Below, in pieces: positions 36,366 to 44,926 of a stretch of 64,000 nt of DNA; position 1 is the stretch's first letter; each line of letters begins with the position of its first letter. Under the pieces are notes generated by a model. It ran no database searches. It was given only the letters and a program-made list of their open reading frames with translations, and was not told the origin of the DNA. The stretch comes from an uncultured Roseovarius sp. (GTDB lineage Bacteria > Pseudomonadota > Alphaproteobacteria > Rhodobacterales > Rhodobacteraceae): contig OX638333.1 of the NCBI GenBank assembly GCA_951812895.1, positions 2,832,001-2,896,000 on the forward strand. Direction: 5' to 3'. Position numbers and translations under genes: made by a program.

Positions 36366-37688
36366 ATGAGCCATGTATTCCCCCGTAATTGTAACGCGCC
36401 GCCTCCAATAGCCATTTCGGGTGAGGGGTGTTTTTTGACGGATCAATCCGGCAAGCGGTATTTTGACGGGTCTGGGGGGGCTGCGGTGTCTTGTTTGGGG
36501 CACTCAAATGAACGTGTCAAACAGGCGATCAAGGTTCAGGTGGATCAGCTGGCCTTTGCGCATACGGGATTTTTGTCATCTGAACCGGCAGAGGCACTGG
36601 CGGATCTGTTGATCGCTAACGCCCCAGGTGATCTGGACCGGGTGTATTTTGTTTCGGGTGGGTCCGAGGCCGTTGAGAGTGCGATCAAACTTGCCCGGCA
36701 ATACTATATGGAAAAGGGTGAACCGCAGCGGCGGCACCTGATTGCTCGGCGGCAGAGTTATCATGGAAATACGTTGGGTGCATTGTCTGCCGGAGGAAAC
36801 GAATGGCGGCGTAAGCAATTTGCGCCCCTTTTGGTAGAGATGAGCCATATCGCGCCTTGTTATGAGTATGCAGAACGGGCCGAGGGTGAGAGCCTGCACG
36901 ATTACGGGCAGCGGGCGGCGCAAGAACTGGAAGATGAAATCCAACGGCTTGGACCCGATACAGTTATGGCGTTTCTGGCCGAGCCGGTCGTGGGCGCCAC
37001 GCTTGGCGCTGTGACTGCGGTGGAGGGGTATTACGCCCGGATACGCGAGATTTGTGATCAGTACGGAGTACTGTTGATCCTTGACGAAGTGATGTGCGGG
37101 ATGGGCCGGACAGGCCACCTATTTGCCTGTGACGCCGACGGTGTGTCGCCCGATATTCTGTGTATCGCCAAAGGGTTAGGGGCTGGATACCAACCGATTG
37201 GCGCGATGTTGTGTTCGGCACAGATATATGACGCGATCGCTGTGGGGTCCGGGTTCTTTCAGCATGGGCACACCTATATTGGTCATCCGGTTGCGGCGGC
37301 GGCAGGGTTAGCGGTGGTGCAGGAATTGCTGGAGCGTGATCTGGTTGGGCAGGCCAAAAAGCGTGGTGGTTATCTGGAGGCCCAGTTGCGGGGGCGGTTT
37401 GCACAGAATCCGCATGTCGGTGATATTCGCGGGCGTGGTATGTTCTGGGGTGTGGAATTTGTCGACGACCGGGCCAGCAAACGGCCGTTTGATCCGTCTC
37501 TTGGACTTGCCGGAAAACTAAAAAAGGCGGCTTTTACTGAGGGGTTGATCTGCTATCCGATGCCTGGCACGCGGGACGGGCGGCATGGGGATCATGTACT
37601 GCTCGCCCCGCCGTTTATCGCGTCAGAGGCAGAACTGGATGGCGCACTGGATTCGCTGCAACGGGCCATGGATGCCGTAATCCCCTGA
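36366..37688 (+). CDS. Class III (aspartate family) aminotransferase
   Basis: A 440-residue fold-type I PLP enzyme. The PLP-binding lysine is in SPDILCIAKGLGAGYQPIGAML (about 256-277); LLILDEVMCGMGRTG (about 236-250) holds the Asp that contacts the pyridine nitrogen; SGGSEAVESAIKLARQYY is the glycine-rich part. Class III enzymes move amino groups from omega-amino acids, taurine or diamines to a keto acid. Divergence from rpiR and the TAXI-TRAP operon suggests that the transported solute is the amino donor; the identity is open. Confidence 0.9.
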   Translation: MSHVFPRNCNAPPPIAISGEGCFLTDQSGKRYFDGSGGAAVSCLGHSNERVKQAIKVQVDQLAFAHTGFLSSEPAEALADLLIANAPGDLDRVYFVSGGSEAVESAIKLARQYYMEKGEPQRRHLIARRQSYHGNTLGALSAGGNEWRRKQFAPLLVEMSHIAPCYEYAERAEGESLHDYGQRAAQELEDEIQRLGPDTVMAFLAEPVVGATLGAVTAVEGYYARIREICDQYGVLLILDEVMCGMGRTGHLFACDADGVSPDILCIAKGLGAGYQPIGAMLCSAQIYDAIAVGSGFFQHGHTYIGHPVAAAAGLAVVQELLERDLVGQAKKRGGYLEAQLRGRFAQNPHVGDIRGRGMFWGVEFVDDRASKRPFDPSLGLAGKLKKAAFTEGLICYPMPGTRDGRHGDHVLLAPPFIASEAELDGALDSLQRAMDAVIP

Positions 37689-37706
37689 AATACAAGTGTT
37701 TAACGC

Positions 37707-38609
37707 CTACCCCAGCAGCACCAGCAATAGGATGCTGGAGCTTAGGAAAGCGATGCCAGCGAGTTCGCGTCGGCTGATTTTCTCGTGGAAAAACAGAACA
37801 GAGGCCATAAGGGAAAAGATCACTTCGACTTGTCCCACGGCAAATACATATGCCGCGTTTTGCAACGTGAAAGCGGCGAACCAGCTGACGCTGCCGGCCA
37901 TGCTGGTCAGGCCCATCCAGACCGCTTTGCGCCGGGCGGACCAGACGCGAGACAGTTCTCCGGGTTCACGCCATGCCAGCCAGATCGCCATGCCGAGTGA
38001 TTGCGATGCGGTGACAACAGCCACGGAAAGAGCGGCGCGCAGGATAAAATCGTCGTGCTGGATCGCCAACGTCGCACCACGGTAACCCACTGCAGATACT
38101 GCAAAAAATGCCCCTGACATCAGGCCCAGACCTGCGGCTTTGTTCATCAGGCGGCGGGTCCAGCTGCCGGTGCCGCCGGGGGGGTCAGACAGGATCAGAA
38201 CGCCGACCAAACCAACAAAAATGGCAATCACACCCGGTATGCTGATCCGGTCCCCCAATACTACCAAGCCGACAAGGGCGGTCTGGATCACTTCGGTTTT
38301 CTTAAAGGTAATGCCCACTGCAAAATTGCGCTGGGTGAAGATCGCGACAACGCACCAGGTTGCCAGGATTTGTACAAGACCTCCAACCAGTGCGAAGGTC
38401 CAAAACCGTGCGGAAAGCGAAGGAAATTCAATGTCTTGCCATGCCATATATCCCACTGCCAAGACAAAGGCGAAAGGTGCAGCATAAGCAAATCTGGCAA
38501 ATGTTGCCCCACCCTTTGAGAGCGTGCCCATGCTCAGAGATTTCTGCAGCATGAAGCGCAGGGTCTGGAATGCGGCGGCGGCAACAGAGATGTAAATCCA
38601 CGTTTCCAT
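37707..38609 (-). CDS. EamA/DMT-family permease
   Basis: A 300-residue protein with about ten hydrophobic helices in two EamA repeats (VVAIFTQRNFAVGITFKKTEVIQTALVGLVVLGDRI; AAYVFAVGQVEVIFSLMASVLFFHEKIS). The glutamate-containing E-x-x/FFHEK pattern after helix 9 is typical. DMT proteins export amino acids or other metabolites. It is convergent with the aminotransferase, 18 bases apart. Confidence 0.9.
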   Translation of the reverse strand: METWIYISVAAAAFQTLRFMLQKSLSMGTLSKGGATFARFAYAAPFAFVLAVGYMAWQDIEFPSLSARFWTFALVGGLVQILATWCVVAIFTQRNFAVGITFKKTEVIQTALVGLVVLGDRISIPGVIAIFVGLVGVLILSDPPGGTGSWTRRLMNKAAGLGLMSGAFFAVSAVGYRGATLAIQHDDFILRAALSVAVVTASQSLGMAIWLAWREPGELSRVWSARRKAVWMGLTSMAGSVSWFAAFTLQNAAYVFAVGQVEVIFSLMASVLFFHEKISRRELAGIAFLSSSILLLVLLG

Positions 38610-38699
38610 ACCATCTGCTATGCCCGGTTTGGAGCGGTTAAGCCAGTGCGGATAATCCCGGAGAAGGCGGAAAAGTTAACGGGCCGGAGATGCATAAAT

Positions 38700-38738
38700 C
38701 AGGGGGGTGATATCCGTACACAAGCCGTGCACCCCCTG
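38700..38738. repeat. GC-rich inverted repeat
   Basis: CAGGGGGGTG (38700-38709) faces CACCCCCTG (38730-38738): nine pairs with one bulged G, loop about 20 bases. No U tract follows on either strand. Confidence 0.5.
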
Positions 38739-38824
38739 TACACCGCCGCGGTGCAGCAATCTCAAAGGCCAAAAAGGTTAACACAAGAAATTTAGCAGCG
38801 GTGAAAGCTTAACAACGGGTATAT

Positions 38825-38879
38825 CAGGGCAAGGCGGTTTTGCCTTGCTGTCCCACACTTGATCCGAGACCTTGCCCTG
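38825..38879. repeat. Overlapping alternative hairpins
   Basis: CAGGGCAAGG (38825-38834) is perfectly complementary to CCTTGCCCTG (38870-38879). The inner GCAAGGC (38829-38835) also pairs with GCCTTGC (38842-38848) over a 6-base loop. The two foldings exclude each other, as in attenuators or structured RNA. Confidence 0.5.
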
Positions 38880-39156
38880 CAAAATGAGGGACCAGCGCGG
38901 GGGGCGGAACAGGCGGGCCTCGTGTAGAGCAGAAATGAGCCAATCTTATCACATGAATGACCTGATCCACTTGGCCTCCGCATAAGGGTATACATTCTCG
39001 CCAAGACCGCTGTAGCGGGACAGATTGACGTAACGTCCCAGGTCGGGAAAACTGGCTATGTTTGCCGATCGCGAATGAGGTCGTCAGATTTGCGCGAGAG
39101 GAACCAGAGATTTGATATTTTCAATTAGTAATTAACGCAGTGGAGATGTTGGGGCT

Positions 39157-40122
39157 TTGAACAAATTCATCTTTGGTTTCGCGACTTGCACCGTCGGTTT
39201 TGGGGGCGGATTCGCAAATGCTGACAATAGTTTACCCAACCAACCGGCTTTGCTTTCTGCGCTTGCGGGTTCAAATTTCGAACTCAGCTACGAGGCGGAT
39301 TACAATGTGTTTAAGCAACGCGCTAAAGGCGGGTTTGTTGCGGCAACAACTGACGCAAACGATCACAGATTGGGTTTGCACTTTAGGCCGGACGGATTGC
39401 CTTATTTTGCAGTAGAGTTCTCATTTCTTCAGACCGACACCGAAGATGACACTGCCCCTATTGGTTTTGCACAGGGCGACAGGCTGAAATCGCAGTCTTA
39501 TTCAATGCGCGCATTGACCGAGCTTGAGCTGTCAGACTGGACGGTTATGCCGTCAGTCGAACTTGGCTTTGATGATTACCAGTTTGAGCGCCGGGATCTG
39601 CTGACGGCAAGCACCGCGTTTTCAGATACAACGGGTTGGCATGTCACGACGGATGTGGAGGTTTACACAACCTTTCCTTTGGCCAACAATCTTTGGCTCA
39701 GCCCCTCTTTCAAACTTGAACATACCTACACCTATGCCCGAGCCTTTAATGAGGCAGGAGCAGGTTTTTCAAACCTCAGTATTGGGCCGATCAGCGATCA
39801 CAGGGTGCAATCGCAGATCGGGATGACGGTATTTTCCACCGTGATGACCGGCGGTGGCAGCTCTGTTTCTCCGTTTGCTACGGCAAAATGGCTGCACAAT
39901 TTCATTACCGATCCTGTCAATGTCAGCGCCGGGCTGGTGGCAGGGGGGCCGCGTCAAAACACAGCGTTTCTGGTGGGCCCGGACCGGGACGGGATCTTGC
40001 TTAATGGGGGGGTGTTTGTCGAAACAGGCGGAGGTGCTGAAGTGTATCTGGCCTATGAAGGTGAGTTTTTCGATACATCGACCAGTCATTCGGTGTCCTC
40101 TTACCTGAAAATACCGTTTTAG
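39157..40122 (+). CDS. Outer-membrane beta-barrel (autotransporter-barrel-like) protein
   Basis: TTG start at 39157 behind a GGGG-containing stretch. The 321-residue protein has a signal peptide MNKFIFGFATCTVGFGGGFANA. The rest alternates hydrophobic and polar residues in amphipathic strands with a C-terminal aromatic residue (SSYLKIPF), as expected of a barrel ending in Phe. It resembles the barrel of autotransporters, but no passenger domain precedes it. Function unknown. Confidence 0.75.
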   Translation: MNKFIFGFATCTVGFGGGFANADNSLPNQPALLSALAGSNFELSYEADYNVFKQRAKGGFVAATTDANDHRLGLHFRPDGLPYFAVEFSFLQTDTEDDTAPIGFAQGDRLKSQSYSMRALTELELSDWTVMPSVELGFDDYQFERRDLLTASTAFSDTTGWHVTTDVEVYTTFPLANNLWLSPSFKLEHTYTYARAFNEAGAGFSNLSIGPISDHRVQSQIGMTVFSTVMTGGGSSVSPFATAKWLHNFITDPVNVSAGLVAGGPRQNTAFLVGPDRDGILLNGGVFVETGGGAEVYLAYEGEFFDTSTSHSVSSYLKIPF

Positions 40123-40181
40123 GGGTACCTAGGCCGGGTGAACGATTTCGAAGATTGGTCAGATCGGACAGCAACCTCTTT

Positions 40182-41177
40182 TCAATTTGAAAACCGCGTC
40201 ATGTCGTGCCATGCGACGCGAAATCCGGCGCGCTCGTAAAGCCGCATAGCGCCGGTGTTACCCTCGAACGCCCCGATGCAGACATCCGTTATACCGCGTT
40301 GCCCGAGCGTGTCTGTGATGCATTCCAGCATTGCCGAGCCGATACCCTGACCCCGTGCACCTTCATTAACTGCCATCACCTCGATCTCTGCGATGGTAGT
40401 TCCGGTTTTCCATGTGTCGGTAAAGTCCGAGGTGTTCTTGATGATTTCAGCGCAGGTGAACCCAACCAATGCACCGTTCACTTCAGCGCCCAGAAGCAAG
40501 CCTTCCGCAGCAGCGTGGTGAAACGTTGGCTTAAAAATCTCCCACGAGTGATCATCCGACACATAGGGCGCGATATGGGGCGCAACCGCCTGATGATGGT
40601 GGTGGACCTGTAGCCACGCGCCGCGCAGCTGATCGACCTCTTCAGGTAGTAGCGGCCTGATCAGGGCCGGAGGATTTTTGGATTGTCTGACAATGGGTCG
40701 CCCGAAATTCGTGAGCAACGAACAAGCCGGCACAAAGCCCATACTGGCGTAAAGGTTCGCGGCAGGTGTGTTTCCATGTACGATACCGACCATCGCGCCG
40801 GACAAGCCCTGATCTTTCGCAAAATCATCAACAGCAGCAAGAAGCCGTATGCCGATACCCTTGCTGCGATATTCCGGTTTGACAAAAAGCCCTGTCAGTT
40901 CGAGCACCTGTGGCGAGGTTTGAAAGGTGGCAGGCCATGGCATTCTGGACGATTGTGCAGAGGCATAGGAGACCAGAGAATTTCCCTCTGTTACAACAAA
41001 TATCTTACCCCCTTGTGAGAGCAGAGATGTGTAGACAGCCCGACGTGTGTCCCACGACTGGTCCGGCTCAACATAAGGAGCCAACTGGGGAGCAATCGCG
41101 CAATGATGCGCATGCAGCGCCTGCCAGAGAGGTTTAATGCGATCCAGATCGTCGATATCGAATTCGGAAATGGGCAT
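40182..41177 (-). CDS. Tandem-domain GNAT N-acetyltransferase
   Basis: The start is ATG 41177 (MPISEFDIDDLDRIKPLW); a TTG at 41204 falls inside a palindrome. About 331 residues hold two GNAT domains with similar openings (LWQALHAHHCAIAPQLAPYV; AWLQVHHHHQAVAPHIAPYV), so the protein is an internal duplication. Acetyl-CoA sites are KPEYRSKGIGIRLLAAVDDFA and NEGARGQGIGSAMLECITDTL. The acceptor is unknown. Confidence 0.88.
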   Translation of the reverse strand: MPISEFDIDDLDRIKPLWQALHAHHCAIAPQLAPYVEPDQSWDTRRAVYTSLLSQGGKIFVVTEGNSLVSYASAQSSRMPWPATFQTSPQVLELTGLFVKPEYRSKGIGIRLLAAVDDFAKDQGLSGAMVGIVHGNTPAANLYASMGFVPACSLLTNFGRPIVRQSKNPPALIRPLLPEEVDQLRGAWLQVHHHHQAVAPHIAPYVSDDHSWEIFKPTFHHAAAEGLLLGAEVNGALVGFTCAEIIKNTSDFTDTWKTGTTIAEIEVMAVNEGARGQGIGSAMLECITDTLGQRGITDVCIGAFEGNTGAMRLYERAGFRVAWHDMTRFSN

Positions 41178-41192
41178 GCCAATATGGTGTAT

Positions 41193-41208
41193 TAATTTGA
41201 TCAAATTA
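41193..41208. promoter_or_regulatory. 16-bp perfect palindrome upstream of the GNAT gene
   Basis: TAATTTGATCAAATTA is fully symmetric and lies 16-31 bp before the GNAT start; a related half, ATTTGATCA, occurs near 41259-41267. Candidate operator. Confidence 0.5.
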
Positions 41209-41315
41209 CAAGAAAATTCGTAACATGCTCAAATTTATATGGGTGGAATCGGTGATGTATTTGATCATTTTCCTGATGATTCGCCGACCGCTTCCGCACT
41301 AAATCAGCAATTACT

Positions 41316-41522
41316 TTAGACTGTTACACGCCCCCAAAGGATGCGGGACCAAAGCCGTTCATAGAAGATGTAAACCGTCAGACCGATGATGGTGTTGATC
41401 AGCGCGATTGTGCCTCCGGTGCTGATGGATCCTGTCATCAACAGACCCACGATGCTCATCATAGAAAGTCCCAGAACATTCCAGAGGATCGCTTTGACGA
41501 ATGTGCGTTTGGTAGTTTCCAT
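41316..41522 (-). CDS. DUF2061 small membrane protein
   Basis: Sixty-eight residues starting at ATG 41522 (METTKRTFVKAILWNV), behind AAGGAG; the frame opens five codons earlier. Two hydrophobic helices (AILWNVLGLSMMSIVGLLMTG; TIALINTIIGLTVYIFYERLWSRI) and the YERLWSRI-type end match DUF2061. Role not established. Confidence 0.85.
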   Translation of the reverse strand: METTKRTFVKAILWNVLGLSMMSIVGLLMTGSISTGGTIALINTIIGLTVYIFYERLWSRILWGRVTV

Positions 41523-41629
41523 TTCATGCTCCTTCATTTCTGTGTTGAGTAGGAGATATATTCAGGTCGTGAAATTTGGCAGTCTGAATTGAGTTCACAA
41601 AACTACACAGATGGTGATATAAATCACCA

Positions 41630-42490
41630 ATGAGTGGTAAAATCGACAAAAGAGATCGCGCGGAAACCTTTCGCCATCGGTTGCAAGAGGCGATGGCAGA
41701 CCGCGGCATGAGCCAAAGCGCGCTGGCGCGGCGGATCGGAGTGGACCGGTCGACGGTGTCACAACTGTTGCGTGGCGATGGCGCACGATTGCCAAATGCA
41801 CAGGTGGTTGGCGAATGCGCCGCCGCGTTGGGTTATTCAGCCGATTGGTTTCTGGGGCTGACGGATCGCCGGGAAACCACGGCGGAAATATTGGCAAGCA
41901 GCCTGTCACTGACCAAAGCGCCGAGGGCGTTGGTTGATGAGCAGATATTCAACTGGCATCAGGAAGCGGCAGGGTACAAAATTCGCCATGTCCCGGCGGC
42001 CTTGCCGGATGTGTTGAAAACCCGGGACATGCTGGAATGGGAATATGCGCCGCATTTGGGCCGCAGTGCGGAACAGGCCATAGGCGCGTCAGAGGACCGG
42101 ATGGCGTGGATGCGGCAGGCGCGGTCTGATTATGAAATCGCATTGCCGCTGTGTGAGGTTCACAGTTTTCTGCGTGGTGAGGGCTATTACACCGGCCTGT
42201 CCCGGGAATTGCGCCAGGCGCAGTATGAGCTTTTGCTGGATGTATCAGCGCAGTTTTATCCTGCATTGCGGATCTATCTGTTTGATGCAAGGCGTCTGTA
42301 TTCTGCACCGGTGACGATTTTTGGCCCGCTGCTGGCGGCGGTTTACATCGGGCAAAGCTATATGGTGTTTCGCGATACCGAACGGGTGCAGGCGCTGACC
42401 CGACATTTTGATCATCTTGTCCGCGAGGCCAGCATTACGGCACGGCAATTGCCCGATCATCTGCGCAAAATTTGGCGCGAGGCGGGCTGA
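41630..42490 (+). CDS. XRE-family transcriptional regulator
   Basis: A 286-residue protein. The N-terminal Cro/CI helix-turn-helix (MADRGMSQSALARRIGVDRSTVSQLLRGD, about 22-50) is followed by a long domain without a peptidase or cupin motif, ending in a helical segment (HFDHLVREASITARQLPDHLRKIWREAG). It is the nearest regulator upstream of the kinase/dynamin genes (257 bp), but a regulatory link is unproven. Confidence 0.85.
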   Translation: MSGKIDKRDRAETFRHRLQEAMADRGMSQSALARRIGVDRSTVSQLLRGDGARLPNAQVVGECAAALGYSADWFLGLTDRRETTAEILASSLSLTKAPRALVDEQIFNWHQEAAGYKIRHVPAALPDVLKTRDMLEWEYAPHLGRSAEQAIGASEDRMAWMRQARSDYEIALPLCEVHSFLRGEGYYTGLSRELRQAQYELLLDVSAQFYPALRIYLFDARRLYSAPVTIFGPLLAAVYIGQSYMVFRDTERVQALTRHFDHLVREASITARQLPDHLRKIWREAG

Positions 42491-42747
42491 CACCCGGGCA
42501 GATTTTTTGCTGTTTATTTGAGTACATTGTTCTTTAGCGCCGTTTGTTCCGCCTGGGTGGCCGCCTGTTTTCTTGGATTGTTGCGAAATCGGAAACAGTA
42601 TTTTGAATTCGGTAGCTTTGAGGCGGAGTGAGCCAAAAATCGTGCGGAAGACACCTTTTCAACGCCAAGATTTGGACAAGATTTCGCGGTTGATTGGGCA
42701 AGACTCGAAAAAAAATGCAATAACCCAACGCCGATGGTCAGATTGAA

Positions 42748-44052
42748 ATGTCTCTGAACAACAAATTAAAAGCTGGTGTCGGAATGGTGGACCACGGCAA
42801 CGCGCTGAGCACCGGCGAAAAACTGTTGCATGGTCAATATACTATTCAATGCTATCTCAGTTCTGGTGGGTTCGGTGTAACTTATCTGGCGCGGGACAGT
42901 CTGGACCGTAAGATCGTTATCAAAGAGTGCTTCCCGGTGATGACCTGCCTTCGCAAGGGCAAAAAGGTGATCGGGCGCACGGCCGAAGATCAAACCGTAT
43001 TTGAGAAAATCGTTCGACTTCTGGTGCATGAAGCCCGCCGTATGGCACGGCTGACCCATCCCAACATCGTGGGTGTACATCAGGTCTTTGAAGAGAACGG
43101 AACCGCGTATCTGGCGCTGGATTTTGTCAACGGTCAGGACCTTTTGGAGATCATTGAGCACAATCCAAAGCGATTAACCCCGGACCTGGTAAAAAACCTG
43201 CTCCGCAAGAGCCTTGATGCTGTCGAGTACATGCATGAGAGCGACATTCTGCACCGCGATATTTCACCGGACAATATTCTGATCACAGAAGACGACGAGC
43301 CGGTGTTGATCGACTTTGGTGCTGCGCGCGAAGTGACCAACCGTGCGAGCAAGGCCTTGTCGGCGCTTAATGCGGTCAAGGACGGGTATTCACCGCTTGA
43401 GTTCTACAGCTCGATCGCAGAGCAATCCCCGGCAAGTGACCTGTATTCGCTTGCGGCGACCTTCTATCACGTCATTACAGGTGATGCCCCACCAGACAGT
43501 CATTCACGGCTTTCGGCGATTGCTGCTGAAGAGCTGGATCCATGGGAGCCTATTCCGGTTCGCACAGAGGGCTTTGACCACTACTTCCTAGGCGCGATTG
43601 ACAAGGCGCTGGCGTTGTTTCCCAAAGACCGGTTGTATTCGGCGACGCAGTGGATCGAACAGATTGATCAGGACCGGCGGCAAAAGGCATTGCTGGCTGC
43701 GGCGCGCAAGGACAAAGGCCTTGAAGAGCTGATCAAGGAGATCACGAACGAGACGAACAAAGCGTTGCAGGCGGCAAAGGCGGAACGTCTGTTTGAAAAA
43801 GAGATGCTCGCGCTGGAGGCCAAGCGGAAGGCCGAAGCGGAAGCTGCTGAGAAAGCGGCTGCTGTCGAGCGATTGGATGGCGAAGATTATCCGATGGGCG
43901 AGGAATGGGATGAATTGATCTCGGGCGCCCCGGGAATGGCGCTGGCCGAGCTTGAAGGCAAGCCGGTCAAGAGGTCGCTGATCTCAAGAATTTTTGCACC
44001 ACCGTTGTCGTATTTTACGTCCAAAAACAAACCTGTTGAGGCAGAATCGTGA
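42748..44052 (+). CDS. Eukaryotic-type Ser/Thr protein kinase
   Basis: A 434-residue protein with a full kinase domain at about 30-290: Gly-loop SSGGFGVTY (38-46), ATP-Lys in VIKECF (K59), catalytic HRDISPDNIL (169-178), DFGAAREV (189-196) and a P-x-E-type activation end in YSPLEFY (214-220). There is no transmembrane or PASTA segment. A Glu/Lys/Ala-rich coiled coil (about 325-375) and a C-terminal amphipathic stretch (KRSLISRIFAPPLSYFTS) follow. It is the first gene of an eight-gene cluster; the FHA gene starts 10 bp after its stop. It is predicted to phosphorylate the FHA protein or GTPases. An active kinase is likely, as all key residues are present. Confidence 0.93.
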   Translation: MSLNNKLKAGVGMVDHGNALSTGEKLLHGQYTIQCYLSSGGFGVTYLARDSLDRKIVIKECFPVMTCLRKGKKVIGRTAEDQTVFEKIVRLLVHEARRMARLTHPNIVGVHQVFEENGTAYLALDFVNGQDLLEIIEHNPKRLTPDLVKNLLRKSLDAVEYMHESDILHRDISPDNILITEDDEPVLIDFGAAREVTNRASKALSALNAVKDGYSPLEFYSSIAEQSPASDLYSLAATFYHVITGDAPPDSHSRLSAIAAEELDPWEPIPVRTEGFDHYFLGAIDKALALFPKDRLYSATQWIEQIDQDRRQKALLAAARKDKGLEELIKEITNETNKALQAAKAERLFEKEMLALEAKRKAEAEAAEKAAAVERLDGEDYPMGEEWDELISGAPGMALAELEGKPVKRSLISRIFAPPLSYFTSKNKPVEAES

Positions 44053-44062
44053 GGATTGACCA

Positions 44063-44926
44063 GTGAATTTGATTAAAAATCTTGTTGACCAGAAAAACGC
44101 GTCTGACGCGATGCGCGATGACCGGGCTGTTGCCAAAACAAAGCCGTTGCCGTCGCGTACTAGTCTGGCGTTGGACGACACAGATTCATCCGCTGAGGAT
44201 CAGGCGGCAAACACTGCCCCAGCGACGCAAACTGAGGTGCCGGAAGACACCGCGGAAATTCGCGCTGAGAAAGCCATGATTGCAGAACTGACCAATAAAA
44301 AGGTCTGGGACATTCTGGACGAACCGAGTGACGAGCCTGAAACAGAGACCAAAGCTGAACCGGCGGCTGCGTCAGGTGGTCACAAAAACGGAAATGAGCA
44401 AAATCTTTTCAAAGCGCCTGAACCAATGGTACCGTCCAAGTCCCGAAATGCGGGACGCGTGAAAACGCGCCTGATGGGATTTGGATCATCGACACCGGTT
44501 GCGGATGATCCGTTTAACAGGTCGGGCGGCCAGTCAGAGCAAAACGCCACGACCTTTCCTGTTGGATGGCTCGCCATCACGAAGGGGCCCGGCCGGGGTG
44601 CACAGTTCACGTTGCAAAGCGAAGTGTCGACGATTGGTCGTGGGGACGATCAAACCATTGCGCTTAATTTTGGCGATGACACGATTTCAAGAAACAACCA
44701 CGCAGCGATCGCCTATGACCACCAGCTAAATGCCTGTTTCGTTGGCTATGGCGGCAAGGCAAATCTTGTTCGGCTGAACGGACGTCCCGTTCTGGCGACA
44801 GAACAGCTGTCTAATGGCGACACAATCTGTGTTGGGCAAACCACTTTGCGGTTTGTCGAACTTTGCGGAACCGAGTTTAACTGGAACTCGGCCAATGATG
44901 AGGATGGTGATGGCGTCCAAATCTGA
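44063..44926 (+). CDS. FHA-domain phosphothreonine-reader protein
   Basis: A 287-residue protein. Residues 1-165 are acidic and disordered, with repeated short motifs that look like kinase or docking sites (SRTSLALDDT, KKVWDILDEPSDEP, GRVKTRLMGFGSS). Residues ~168-266 form an FHA domain: GR (192-193), the pThr-binding ISRNNH (208-213) and N-G (239-240). It should bind the product of the neighbouring kinase. Its end overlaps the phosphatase start by 17 bases. This kinase-FHA-phosphatase trio recalls the PpkA/Fha/PppA threonine-phosphorylation pathway of type VI secretion, but no T6SS gene is present. Confidence 0.9.
   Translation: MNLIKNLVDQKNASDAMRDDRAVAKTKPLPSRTSLALDDTDSSAEDQAANTAPATQTEVPEDTAEIRAEKAMIAELTNKKVWDILDEPSDEPETETKAEPAAASGGHKNGNEQNLFKAPEPMVPSKSRNAGRVKTRLMGFGSSTPVADDPFNRSGGQSEQNATTFPVGWLAITKGPGRGAQFTLQSEVSTIGRGDDQTIALNFGDDTISRNNHAAIAYDHQLNACFVGYGGKANLVRLNGRPVLATEQLSNGDTICVGQTTLRFVELCGTEFNWNSANDEDGDGVQI

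Larger units (their letters stand above)
38610..39156. other. 547-bp intergenic region rich in inverted repeats, no gene seen
   Basis: The region between the EamA gene (minus) and the barrel gene (plus) contains promoters for both and two potential stem structures, listed below. No family-like coding frame was found; a frame at 38792-39004 on the minus strand looks spurious. Confidence 0.5.

Noticed and set aside
36172..36369. 65-residue plus-strand frame before the aminotransferase
   Set aside because: No family features, no good ribosome site, and it spans the probable divergent promoter.
38792..39004. 70-residue minus-strand frame in the repeat-rich intergenic region
   Set aside because: Crosses the inverted repeats and has a non-coding amino-acid composition.
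42514..42720. Small minus-strand frame between XRE regulator and kinase
   Set aside because: No homology features; lies opposite the likely promoter of the kinase gene.
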